From: JBBRCE01 sp038205115
GTDB taxonomy: Bacteria; Planctomycetota; Planctomycetia; Pirellulales; JBBRCE01
Direction of reading: 5' to 3'
NCBI GenBank assembly: GCA_038205115.1
Contig: JBBRCE010000015.1
Coordinates: 37,060 to 101,059, forward strand
DNA length: 64,000 bases
The notes below the pieces were generated by a model. The model made no database searches. It had not been told where the DNA came from and saw nothing but the letters and a program-made list of their open reading frames with translations. This document shows positions 35,509 to 43,847 of the stretch, piece by piece. Each line of letters starts with the position of its first letter. Position 1 is the stretch's first letter. Position numbers and translations under genes: made by a program.

Positions 35509-36738
35509 TCAGTCGCGGCGAGCGTTTACGGCGGCGGACCGCTTTTGCGAAGCGTACCAGGCTTTCCAGTTCGCGACGTCAAAACTGTAATTGACGCCGG
35601 TAATGGTGACCAAGGCCGATAGCACTTCTTCGTTGTGTGCGGTCACGCGGGCCTTGGTCGATTTGGCTCCCACGGAAAGTCCGCCCATGCCACCGCCGCC
35701 TCCACTGCCGCCACCGGTCGGTCCACCGAATGTTGCCGAGGTTTGACCTGGATTACCGGCGGGAGCCAACTCGACAATATGCGTGGTCACCAGGGCTTCA
35801 ATGAGCGGCATCACGGATGAAGGATCGTTCATATATTTTAGGCCTAAGCCGGCCCGATTGATGCGGACGTTGTCTTTGCTGTGCAGTGCGGCGATGTAGT
35901 AGCTGGCCAATTCCGGACTGCGCTGCGGTGCCAACGCCTCGAGCGCGGAGATCCGCGTTTCTTTGTCGCCGTCTTCCAGTGAGCAGTCGATAATCGCCTT
36001 CAACGCGTCGCCCGTACCAATCTGCGCGAGTGTTTCAATAAACAGCAGGTGATTTTCGCGTGAGCCGTCGCTTTCCAGCGCGGCAGACAAGGCGCCAACC
36101 GCTGCGGGGTCTTTGATGGCGGCAATGTTATCGTGACCTTGGCGCGCGCGATCGCGTGAAACGAGCCAGCCGCGCCACATTTTCAGCTTCTTCTTCCACT
36201 CGCCATCGGCCACGTTATCCTTGGACTTCTTCTCCAGCAGTTCGACTTCCTGCGGCATCATCCATTTGCCTTTGAACAACACGAATCCGCGTTCTTTCAT
36301 CAGTTGGTCCTGGCGAATCCACTTGCCGTCCGTATGCGAATAGCCCAGCGCGGCACGGGCTTCTTTGTGGTCGGTGTCCAATTCGACCACGCGTTCCAAG
36401 TGCGCGGTCCGCAGCGCGTTGAGCGAATGCTCGCGGCACCACTCGGCCAGTTCCCATTGCGCGGCGACTGTATCCGCGTAGCCCGGCGCGATTTTGGCGT
36501 ATTCCTTTTCAGCCGGATTCTGGGAAATGAGCGTTTTGATCTGCGACTTTTCAACCGTCACAGAACCGCCCGACTCCAGCTTAACGACCATCGTGGTTTC
36601 GCCTGGCTCGCGAGCCGGCACGATCTCGCCTTGGATCTGGCCTTGGCTCTTGAGCACGATGATATCCGCAGGCAACTGACTCGCTGTCAGCGCACAAGCC
36701 AAGAACATCAGGGCAGCGAATCCGCGATAAACCTTCAT
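35509..36738 (-). CDS. Secreted HEAT-repeat-like protein, function unknown
   Basis: I use the ATG at 36738; the frame also opens at a TTG two codons earlier. The 409-aa product has a signal peptide (YRGFAALMFLACALTASQLPA), then a small beta domain (about 24-75, IVLKSQGQIQGEIV). A helical segment with TPR-like character (about 90-150) follows. Next are HEAT-like helical pairs (about 205-320, with DPAAVGALSAAL, GDALKAIIDC and ETRISALEAL). A Gly/Ser-rich linker (about 335-360) and a conserved-looking C-terminal domain with NYSFDVANWKAWY complete it. Similar proteins are common in planctomycetes; the role is unknown. Confidence 0.82.
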   Translation of the reverse strand: MKVYRGFAALMFLACALTASQLPADIIVLKSQGQIQGEIVPAREPGETTMVVKLESGGSVTVEKSQIKTLISQNPAEKEYAKIAPGYADTVAAQWELAEWCREHSLNALRTAHLERVVELDTDHKEARAALGYSHTDGKWIRQDQLMKERGFVLFKGKWMMPQEVELLEKKSKDNVADGEWKKKLKMWRGWLVSRDRARQGHDNIAAIKDPAAVGALSAALESDGSRENHLLFIETLAQIGTGDALKAIIDCSLEDGDKETRISALEALAPQRSPELASYYIAALHSKDNVRINRAGLGLKYMNDPSSVMPLIEALVTTHIVELAPAGNPGQTSATFGGPTGGGSGGGGGMGGLSVGAKSTKARVTAHNEEVLSALVTITGVNYSFDVANWKAWYASQKRSAAVNARRD

Positions 36739-36977
36739 AGTCAACCATGCCGTTGTCGGTGCAAGAGGCTGTTTGCCGAGCGACTCCAGTATAAGCGGAA
36801 TTTTGCGGCCGAGACAAACTTATTCGAAAGGGTTTTTTGGCCATCGACGACTGTGCCGGCAGTTCCGGCTGTAATGATTGAACGGCCCTTACGCGGCCGA
36901 ATACCGAACGCAATAATGTCAATCCAAATAGAAAGTTACGGCGCGTGTTCGAGGCTCGGCTTAAGGCCGTCCGCCGC

Positions 36978-37006
36978 TTGACAGCCAGAATCCGAACCGA
37001 TAAGTT
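36978..37006 (+). promoter_or_regulatory. Promoter upstream of nusA
   Basis: A perfect TTGACA is followed after 17 bases by TAAGTT, a weak -10. The transcript would start near 37013 and give a leader of about 320 bases. Confidence 0.55.
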
Positions 37007-37151
37007 AGCGGTTACCCTAGAGTGGCGAGGAATCGCCCAGTTCGTTTTGCAACCGGCGAAAGTCTGGTTTGCCGATAAGTTTGGTTCGGGGGCCCGCCCA
37101 CGGCGCGGTTTCCATTGCGTCGCTTGGGTGGCTAGGGTGGCCGAGCGGGCA

Positions 37152-37175
37152 GACGGGACTTGTTCCCGTTTTTTG
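37152..37175 (+). terminator. Intrinsic terminator in the nusA leader (possible attenuator)
   Basis: acggga pairs with tcccgt across a 5-base loop, extended by one G-T pair, followed by six Ts. It lies between the leader promoter and nusA, so it would stop most transcripts unless read through. gcccgc (37092-37097) can pair with gcgggc (37145-37150) just before the stem, which could form an alternative structure. Confidence 0.75.
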
Positions 37176-37332
37176 TTGGTTGCGAGTGATTTTGCGTTCG
37201 ATTGATACCGTTTTGACGGTTAGGTTGCGATTCGAAGCGTTGCGGCAGTCGAGGCTGGCAGCGCTCAAGATTTGGTCGAGGGTGCTGCGACCAACCGCAA
37301 GGCCCGCCGTCCGTGTAGGAAAGTGACTTGCT

Positions 37333-38679
37333 ATGAATCCCGGTGAAATGCTCCGCATCGTCGATGCAATCCATCGCGATAAAAATATCAACAAAGAGAT
37401 CGTCTTTTCCGCCATCGAGTCGGCCCTGATTTCGGCGGCCAAAAAGCATTACGGTGAAGAAGAAGACATCGTCTTGAATATTGATCGTCAGACCGGCGCC
37501 ATCAGCGGCACGCACAACGGCGCGCCGCTCGACGCCGAGGAGACGGTCGGTCGGATCGGCGCGCAGACCGCCAAGCAAGTCATCATCCAGAAAATTCGTG
37601 AAGCTGAACGGGATTCGCTGTTTGACGAATACAACGAGCAAACCGGGCAAATGGTGTCCGGCGTGGTGCAACGCTATGAAGGCGGAGCGGCAACGGTGAC
37701 ACTGGGTAATAGCGAAGCGCTGCTGCCGCGCAGTGAGCAAATCCCCGGCGAGACGCACCACCCCAACGAACGCGTGCGGGCCACAATCTTCGAAGTCAAA
37801 AAGCAGGGAAGTCGCGTCAAAATCATTCTCAGCCGCATTCGCCCGCAGTTGGTGCAGCGGTTGTTCGAACAAGAAATCCCCGAAATTGCCGATGGCGTGA
37901 TCGAAGTGCGTGCCATGGCGCGCGAGCCCGGCTATCGCAGTAAAGTGGCCGTCAGCAGTTCCGACCAGCGCGTGGATTGCGTCGGCGCTTGCGTCGGCAT
38001 CCGCGGTAACCGCATCAAAAACATCGTTGACGAGTTGGGCGGCGAACGCATCGACATCGTCCGTTGGAGCGATGATCTGCAAGTGCTGGTGCCCAATGCT
38101 CTGCAACCGGCGGAAGTCGAAGAAGTGATTCTCTGCCAAATGCTGGGCCGTGCCATTGTGCTGGTCCGCGAAGATCAACTGTCGCTGGCCATCGGGCGTC
38201 GTGGTCAGAATGTTCGCCTAGCCAGCAAACTTTGTGGCTGGGACATCGAGATCATGACCCGCGAGGAACTTGACCAGCAGATCGAACAGGCTGTCGCCGG
38301 ATTCTCCGAACTCGACGGCGTTGACGATTCGTTGGCCGAGAAGTTGGTTGGCGAGGGCTTTCTCTCGTACGACGATCTATCGATCATCGAGCCCGACGCA
38401 TTGATGGAAATGGGCAGCCTAAGCGCCGAACAAACCGATCACATCGTTGGGCAAGCGGAAGTCAAGGCCGAAGAAGCCGAGCAGCGCGCTGCCGAAGAGC
38501 GTCGCCGCCAGCGCGAGCAAGATCGCATTGATGCCGCCACTGCGGAAGCCGACGCATTGGAAGCCAAAAAACGTGCCGCCGAAGAAGCTAATGGTCAAGC
38601 ATCTGGCGCACTGACAATTGCTGGAGAAACCAAGCCGGAAGGCGACGGAACACAGCACGCCGAGGGCGGAGAATCGTAA
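37333..38679 (+). CDS. nusA: Transcription termination/antitermination factor NusA
   Basis: A 448-aa protein. The N-terminal RNA polymerase-binding domain is about 1-125 ([25 protein letters not shown]). The S1 domain is about 130-200 ([12 protein letters not shown]), and the KH domains are about 200-345, with [24 protein letters not shown] and [15 protein letters not shown] helix-hairpin-helix-like region (about 320-375) and a charged Glu/Ala/Arg-rich tail follow. NusA modulates pausing, intrinsic termination and antitermination. It is followed by infB and rbfA as in many bacteria. Expression may be controlled by the terminator in its own leader. Confidence 0.97.
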   Translation: MNPGEMLRIVDAIHRDKNINKEIVFSAIESALISAAKKHYGEEEDIVLNIDRQTGAISGTHNGAPLDAEETVGRIGAQTAKQVIIQKIREAERDSLFDEYNEQTGQMVSGVVQRYEGGAATVTLGNSEALLPRSEQIPGETHHPNERVRATIFEVKKQGSRVKIILSRIRPQLVQRLFEQEIPEIADGVIEVRAMAREPGYRSKVAVSSSDQRVDCVGACVGIRGNRIKNIVDELGGERIDIVRWSDDLQVLVPNALQPAEVEEVILCQMLGRAIVLVREDQLSLAIGRRGQNVRLASKLCGWDIEIMTREELDQQIEQAVAGFSELDGVDDSLAEKLVGEGFLSYDDLSIIEPDALMEMGSLSAEQTDHIVGQAEVKAEEAEQRAAEERRRQREQDRIDAATAEADALEAKKRAAEEANGQASGALTIAGETKPEGDGTQHAEGGES

Positions 38680-39012
38680 GCAGCCCCTGTCTGCGGAATG
38701 GCGACCGAAAATCGCTTGAATTTAAGTCCCGGATTCGCTTTCCTCAGCGAGAGCGGTTAGATTATTAACTTGAGTTTGGAAGTTGCCGTGGCAATGGAAC
38801 GGTCGGTTGGGAAATCTCCCACAGGTCATCCTGTCCGGCGGCGATGGGTCGTGATAAGATAAAAGTGATGAAATTACAAACGTCACACTACGCTGATCGA
38901 GTCGTTGGACAGCAGTAGGGGAGATTATCCTATGAATTAAGGTTCGGTTTCAAGCCGCTGGTGGTGTTGGCGACGATCACCCCCGGCGGCCTACGATTTT
39001 GGAGAGTTACTC
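38680..39012 (+). other. nusA-infB intergenic leader
   Basis: About 330 bases, unusually long inside this normally compact operon. It contains a small hairpin (acagg-tcat-cctgt near 38821), the two-codon mini-ORF at 38932, and the GGAG site for infB. I see no strong promoter, though infB may have its own. Confidence 0.65.
38917..38940 (+). promoter_or_regulatory. Two-codon mini-ORF (ATG AAT TAA) with strong ribosome binding site upstream of infB
   Basis: AGGGGAG lies 8 bases before ATG AAT TAA, 73 bases before the infB start. The ribosome binding site is one of the best in the window although the frame has only two codons, so it may hold ribosomes on the leader. Confidence 0.5.
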
Positions 39013-41859
39013 TTGCCCGTGCGAATTTACACGCTAGCAAAAGAATTTAAGATCGACAGTAAGGAGTTGGTGGAGATTTGCACGAAGGCGGGCATCTCTG
39101 GCAAAGGTTCCGCGCTGGCGAGTTTATCGGAAGAGGAGGTGGTCAAGCTCAAGGATTTTTTGAGCAAGCCGAAAGCGAGCGAGTCCAAGCGACCAGCCGC
39201 GCCGCCGCCGAGCAAATCCGCGCCGGTTCCGATGCTTCCCCCATCTCCCACCACACTGAATCGTGGCGCGCCGGTTCCGTACTTGCCTGCGGCACCCTCG
39301 GTGGCTAACAAGCTGGTTGCGCCCGTTGAACCGCCTCCGACCGTTGTCGTAGCCGAAGTTCCCGCTGCGCCAGCTATACCGGAAGTGCCGCTGGTTGTGG
39401 CGGAAGTTGCTCCGCCCGTTGCGCCCGCCGTTGAACCTCCGGCCACGACTCCCGCGCAGGCAGCGACCGTTGCACCGCCGGACGCCGGTCCGCCGGGCAT
39501 GCGTCGCGAAGACTACATGGCGCCTGGTGGCGGAATGAGCGGCCGACCGCAATCGCTGGGCCGATCGTCGGGCGAAAAGCCTACCGAGCCGCGCAAGCGT
39601 CCGCCCGTCGAGCGTAGTTCGGCCCGCAGTGGACCGGCCATTAAATTGGCTGCCATGCCGACTGTTCAGCAGCCGGTTAATAAGGCCAAATCCAACGAAC
39701 CGGCGCCGCAAAAGCCGGATCTGAAGTTGCCACTGGACGCCATTCGCGCCGGCAAGTCTGGTGCAAAGCCGTTGTCCGAGCACATCAAGCAACACGAAAA
39801 ACGCAAGGAAGCCGCCAAGGGGCGGCCTCTGCGCCCTGGCGAGGTGACGCCCGCACCGGTCGCGCCGGGGACTGGTCGAGAACGTCCGCGACGCGGCAAA
39901 GGCAACGCACCTGCAACGCCCGGTGAAGGTGAACTGGCGGCTTCGCTGGGGGGTCGCGACGCGCGCACTTTGGCCCGCAAACGCACTGGACCCGCCAAAA
40001 AGCGTGGCGATGATGACGAAAATTCGTATATTCGCCGTAAGTCGCTGAGGCGCAATCCGCACAGCACCAGCACCGCTGCGCCCCGGAAAGGCAAAGTGCA
40101 GTTGACCATGCCCTGTACGGTCCGCTCCTTCTCGGAAGCGATCGGCGTGCCGGCTCAGAAGATTCAAGCCAAACTGCTCGGGATGGGCACCATGGTGACC
40201 ATCACCGCGGAGCTGTCCGAGGAAATGGCCGAACTGCTGGCCCTGGAATTTGGCGCCGAAGTGGAGATCCGTCAACCGGTCGATGTGGCCGACGAATTGA
40301 TGGCCCGCATCGAGGCCACCGAAGATAATCCCGATAACATGGTCACCCGCGCGCCGGTCATCACCGTGCTGGGTCACGTCGATCACGGCAAGACGTCGCT
40401 GCTGGATAAAATCATTGGCATCAATGTGGCCAAGGGCGAAAGCGGCGGCATCACGCAGCATATTCGCGCTTACCAAATTGAGCGGAATGGCAAGAAGATT
40501 TCGTTTGTCGATACACCTGGCCACGAAGCATTCACGGAAATGCGCGCCCGCGGTGCCAACGTCACGGACATTGCCGTGCTGGTTGTGGCTGCCGACGACG
40601 GCGTGATGCCGCAAACGGAAGAAGCCATCAGTCACGCGCGGGCGGCTGGCGTGCCGATTGTCGTGGCCCTGAATAAGATCGATCTGCCGGGCGTGGACAC
40701 GCAACGGATCTTCCAGCAGTTGGCCGTCAATGAGTTGTTGCCTACCGAGTGGGGTGGCGATATTGAGGTAGTCAAAACCAGCGCCACGACCGGCGTCGGC
40801 TTAGATGACTTGGTCGAAACACTCTTCACCATTGCCGAATTGCAAGATTTTCGCGCGGATCCGGATCGCGCGGCGATCGGCACTTGCCTGGAGGCGGAAA
40901 TTCAACCGGGTCGCGGCGTAATGGCCAAGATCATCGTGCAGAAAGGCACGCTCCGCGTTGGCGACGCCATCGTCTGCGGCGCGGCGTCAGGTCACATCAA
41001 AGCCATGTACAACACTTTGCGAACTTCGGAATTGGTCGAAGAAGCAGGGCCGTCCATGCCGGTCAACATTACTGGTTTGGATATGGCGCCGGCCGCCGGC
41101 GATCACTTCTACGTGCTCGACGACATCGCCGAGGCACGGCAAGTGGCCGTCAAGCGTCAACACCAGAGTCGTCAGCAGTCGCTGGTTGGCGCGACCACGC
41201 ATATCACGCTTGAGAATTTGTTTGAGCATCTCGGCGCGGAAGAGACGCAATCGCTGAACATGATTTTGCGCGCCGACGTGCGTGGTTCGATCGAAGCCAT
41301 TCGCAAGGAATTGACCAAGCTGGAACATCCAGAAGTCAAAATCAAGATTCTGCAAGCGTCCGTGGGCGGTGTTTCCGAAGCCGACGTGCATTTGGCAGAC
41401 GCTTCGGACGCCGTGATCATCGCCTTTAATGTGGTGCCGGACGAAAAAGCCCGCGCTTTAGCCGATCAAAAAGGCGTGCAGGTTCGCCGCTACGACATCA
41501 TCTACAAGGTCACCGAAGATCTGCGTGCAGCCATGGAAGGCATGCTACGTCCGGAAAAACGCGAGATGGAATTGGGCCGTGCCTTGGTGCAACGGACCTT
41601 TACCATCAGCCGGTTGGGAACCATCGCCGGTTGCCGCGTGCTGTCTGGCAATATCCAGCGGAATTGCCGCATGCGTGTGATTCGCGACAATCGGATTGTC
41701 GGCGATTACGGGCTCGATTCACTACGCCGAGAGAAAGACGATGCCCGCGATGTCCGCGAAGGCTTGGAATGCGGCATTAAGCTTTCTGGGTTTAACGACC
41801 TGAAAGAGGGTGACATTTTGGAAGCGTACAAAATCGAGGAAATCGCCCGCACGTTTTAA
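39013..41859 (+). CDS. infB: Translation initiation factor IF-2
   Basis: A 948-aa protein. The start is TTG, not ATG: GGAG lies 8 bases upstream and the product begins [27 protein letters not shown], the standard IF2 N-terminus. A very long Pro/Ala/Lys-rich region follows (about 55-370), then a second IF2_N domain (about 360-425). The G domain begins near 449 with [19 protein letters not shown] and NKID. Domains II to IV run to the end and include [16 protein letters not shown] and [14 protein letters not shown]2 places initiator tRNA on the 30S subunit and promotes subunit joining. The rare start codon and the leader mini-ORF may both hold expression down. Confidence 0.97.
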   Translation: MPVRIYTLAKEFKIDSKELVEICTKAGISGKGSALASLSEEEVVKLKDFLSKPKASESKRPAAPPPSKSAPVPMLPPSPTTLNRGAPVPYLPAAPSVANKLVAPVEPPPTVVVAEVPAAPAIPEVPLVVAEVAPPVAPAVEPPATTPAQAATVAPPDAGPPGMRREDYMAPGGGMSGRPQSLGRSSGEKPTEPRKRPPVERSSARSGPAIKLAAMPTVQQPVNKAKSNEPAPQKPDLKLPLDAIRAGKSGAKPLSEHIKQHEKRKEAAKGRPLRPGEVTPAPVAPGTGRERPRRGKGNAPATPGEGELAASLGGRDARTLARKRTGPAKKRGDDDENSYIRRKSLRRNPHSTSTAAPRKGKVQLTMPCTVRSFSEAIGVPAQKIQAKLLGMGTMVTITAELSEEMAELLALEFGAEVEIRQPVDVADELMARIEATEDNPDNMVTRAPVITVLGHVDHGKTSLLDKIIGINVAKGESGGITQHIRAYQIERNGKKISFVDTPGHEAFTEMRARGANVTDIAVLVVAADDGVMPQTEEAISHARAAGVPIVVALNKIDLPGVDTQRIFQQLAVNELLPTEWGGDIEVVKTSATTGVGLDDLVETLFTIAELQDFRADPDRAAIGTCLEAEIQPGRGVMAKIIVQKGTLRVGDAIVCGAASGHIKAMYNTLRTSELVEEAGPSMPVNITGLDMAPAAGDHFYVLDDIAEARQVAVKRQHQSRQQSLVGATTHITLENLFEHLGAEETQSLNMILRADVRGSIEAIRKELTKLEHPEVKIKILQASVGGVSEADVHLADASDAVIIAFNVVPDEKARALADQKGVQVRRYDIIYKVTEDLRAAMEGMLRPEKREMELGRALVQRTFTISRLGTIAGCRVLSGNIQRNCRMRVIRDNRIVGDYGLDSLRREKDDARDVREGLECGIKLSGFNDLKEGDILEAYKIEEIARTF

Positions 41860-41903
41860 TCGCCGGTCGCTGGCGCGGCTGCCCGCCGGGTTGGTGAGCG
41901 GGG

Positions 41904-41927
41904 GCGATGAGCGTTTTTGCTCATCGT
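41904..41927 (+). other. Hairpin between infB and rbfA
   Basis: cgatgagc and gctcatcg (8 bp perfect, plus a G-T pair) flank a 6-base loop that contains five Ts. No T-run follows the stem, so a processing or stability element is more likely than a terminator. Confidence 0.65.
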
Positions 41928-42030
41928 GGTTGGCGACCGATGCTCGGCGGTCTGCTTCGATTCCCTCGACTGCCACTCGCCGGCATCATTGCTACGATCC
42001 GAAAATTCGAACTCCGTTTGTGAAAACCCT

Positions 42031-42627
42031 ATGACGACTCGACGCACGCAAAAAGCCGCCTCGGCCATCCGCGAGGTGGTCAGCATGGCCATTCTGGCCG
42101 AACTTAAAGATCCTCGCGTTCGCGACGTAACCGTCACGCACGTTGAGGTTTCTGGCGATATGCGTCAGGCAAAAATCTACGTTTCCATCATGGGCGATGA
42201 GAAAAAACAACAACTGAGCCTGCGCGGGCTGCAAAACTCCGCCGGATTTCTGCAAGCCAAGATTTCCGACCGCATCGACACCCGCTACACGCCTAAGTTG
42301 GAGTTCGTGCTAGATTTGGGAGTCAAGCATTCCATCGAAATTGCCCGACTGCTGCACGATGTTTTGCCGCCCAAACCGGCCGATGCGCCTGCCGATGGTG
42401 ACGTTAGCCAGGCGGCTACTGCGACGAACGCCAACTTCACGAGCCGTGAGTTCGCTGCGGACGACGATCAGCACGATGCCGATTTCGATGATGCCGATGA
42501 GCTTTCCGCAAACGATGCCACACTGCAAACCAACGCGGAAACAAAATCGCTGAATGCCTCCGAACATCGCCCGCAAGCGGCGGAATCGTCCGGCTTTCAA
42601 GCCACGGCGCCTGGATCGATCACCTAA
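42031..42627 (+). CDS. rbfA: Ribosome-binding factor A with acidic C-terminal tail
   Basis: I start at the ATG at 42031, which begins TTRRTQKAASAIREVVSMAIL; the frame extends 38 codons upstream but without homology. Residues 1-115 are a complete RbfA KH-type domain (LKDPRVRDVTVTHVEVSGDMRQAKIYVS, PKLEFVLDLGVKHSIEI). The following 80 residues are acidic and disordered (ADDDQHDADFDDADEL), absent from the usual 120- to 130-aa protein. RbfA matures the 30S subunit. The third gene of the nusA-infB-rbfA block. Confidence 0.95.
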   Translation: MTTRRTQKAASAIREVVSMAILAELKDPRVRDVTVTHVEVSGDMRQAKIYVSIMGDEKKQQLSLRGLQNSAGFLQAKISDRIDTRYTPKLEFVLDLGVKHSIEIARLLHDVLPPKPADAPADGDVSQAATATNANFTSREFAADDDQHDADFDDADELSANDATLQTNAETKSLNASEHRPQAAESSGFQATAPGSIT

Positions 42628-42721
42628 GTACGGCCGCTGAGCAAGCCGGTCCGCGACAGTCCACGACGTTCGACGCGGCCTTTAAAAATCAATCGCACAC
42701 TACCCGATATTTGAGTTGTTC

Positions 42722-43804
42722 ATGGGAAATACGAACCGCGCCGCATTGATTGCCAAAGCGCACAAAGTTCTCAAGCAGCATTACACTCCGGTTGCGGCCG
42801 ACGCGGACCGGACGTTGATGGAGCATCTGCTCTACGCCTGCTGCTTGGAGAACACCAGCTACGCCACGGCGGATAAAGTCTTTGCGCATCTGAAGGCAGC
42901 TTATATTGACTGGAACGAGGTTCGCGTCAGTTCCGTCACGGAACTTTCCGAGTCGATGCGGCAACTGGCCAATCCGGCTTCGGCCGCGTCGCGCTTGAAG
43001 CGAATTTTGCAAACCACGTTCGAGTCGATCTATTCGTTCGACTTGGAATCGATGAAGAAAAAAAACCTCGGCGAAAGTCAGAAGAAGCTGGAAAAGACTG
43101 AAGGCACCGGGCCATTCATCGTCGGATTTGCCGTGCAGATGGGTTTGGGCGGACACCACATTCCGCTGGATAGTGGTTCGCTGGATGTCTTGCACGTACT
43201 CGATCTGGCCACGGACGCCGAAGTCAAATCGGCTTCGGTGGCAGGCTTGGAACGCGCCGTCGAAAAGAAAAAGGGCGTCGAGTTCGGCTCGCTGTTGCAC
43301 CAAATTGGCGCCGAGTTTTACGCCAACCCGTTCAACCTCGAGATGCGAAAAATCTTGCTGTCGATCAATCCCGACGCCAAAGACCGCTTTCCCAAAAAGG
43401 TTATCAAAAAGGAAGAGCCGGCACCGGACGTTTCCAAAGCGTCGGCCGCTAAGAAAGATCATCCCGGCGCAAAACCGACCGATGCCAAAGCGATCGCCGA
43501 TAAAGCCAAACATTCGACCGAGAAACCACAGGCGGCCGGTCCTACCAACAAGGCTGCCCCCGGCGACAAAAAATCCTTGTCCGATAATCGCGATAAATCC
43601 GCCAAGCCGGAGAAGCCGCTTGCCGCGGCCGACAAAAAACATCCGCCGGCCGATAAGAAGTTGGAAAAGATCGACAAGAAAGCACCCGCCAGCGAAAAAA
43701 AATCCGCGGCGGACAAGCATAAAGCCAAGCCGAAGTCGGAACCTGCGGCGGGCGTTAAAAAGAAATCGGCATCCAAGCAACTTGCCAAACGCAAGCCGCG
43801 CTAG
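42722..43804 (+). CDS. Degenerate endonuclease III-like (HhH-GPD fold) protein with Lys-rich tail
   Basis: I use the ATG at 42722 (a TTG two codons upstream also opens the frame), giving 360 aa. Residues 1-220 resemble endonuclease III: an N-terminal helical block (LLYACCLENTSYATADKVFAHL, DWNEVRVSSVTELSE) and a core with PLDSGSLDVLHVLDL at the place of the catalytic VDTHV strand-helix. The aspartate is kept, but the catalytic lysine helix-hairpin-helix and the C-terminal iron-sulfur cysteines are not visible, so glycosylase activity is doubtful. The last 130 residues are Lys/Ala/Pro-rich like histone-type tails and suggest nucleic acid binding. Follows rbfA by 94 bases. Confidence 0.7.
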   Translation: MGNTNRAALIAKAHKVLKQHYTPVAADADRTLMEHLLYACCLENTSYATADKVFAHLKAAYIDWNEVRVSSVTELSESMRQLANPASAASRLKRILQTTFESIYSFDLESMKKKNLGESQKKLEKTEGTGPFIVGFAVQMGLGGHHIPLDSGSLDVLHVLDLATDAEVKSASVAGLERAVEKKKGVEFGSLLHQIGAEFYANPFNLEMRKILLSINPDAKDRFPKKVIKKEEPAPDVSKASAAKKDHPGAKPTDAKAIADKAKHSTEKPQAAGPTNKAAPGDKKSLSDNRDKSAKPEKPLAAADKKHPPADKKLEKIDKKAPASEKKSAADKHKAKPKSEPAAGVKKKSASKQLAKRKPR

Positions 43805-43847
43805 CTCGGTTGCCCGCCGTTTACGCAATACTCGGGAGCATCGCATC

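Larger units (their letters stand above)
36739..37332. other. Divergent intergenic region and nusA leader
   Basis: About 590 bases between the HEAT-like gene and nusA. It contains a plus-strand promoter at 36978-37006 and an intrinsic terminator at 37152-37175, leaving about 160 bases between terminator and nusA. An 86-aa plus-strand frame here (36945-37205) has no family features and runs through the terminator, so I do not call it. No rimP is present, although it often precedes nusA. Confidence 0.7.

Noticed and set aside
36945..37205. Possible 86-aa plus-strand gene before nusA
   Set aside because: Runs through the leader terminator, no family features; better explained as regulatory leader.
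39124..40704. Minus-strand open frame of 526 codons
   Set aside because: Shadow of the infB low-complexity region; no recognisable domains.
43128..43847. 240-codon upstream extension of the TPR gene
   Set aside because: Lies over the endonuclease III-like gene in another frame; the signal peptide begins at 43848.
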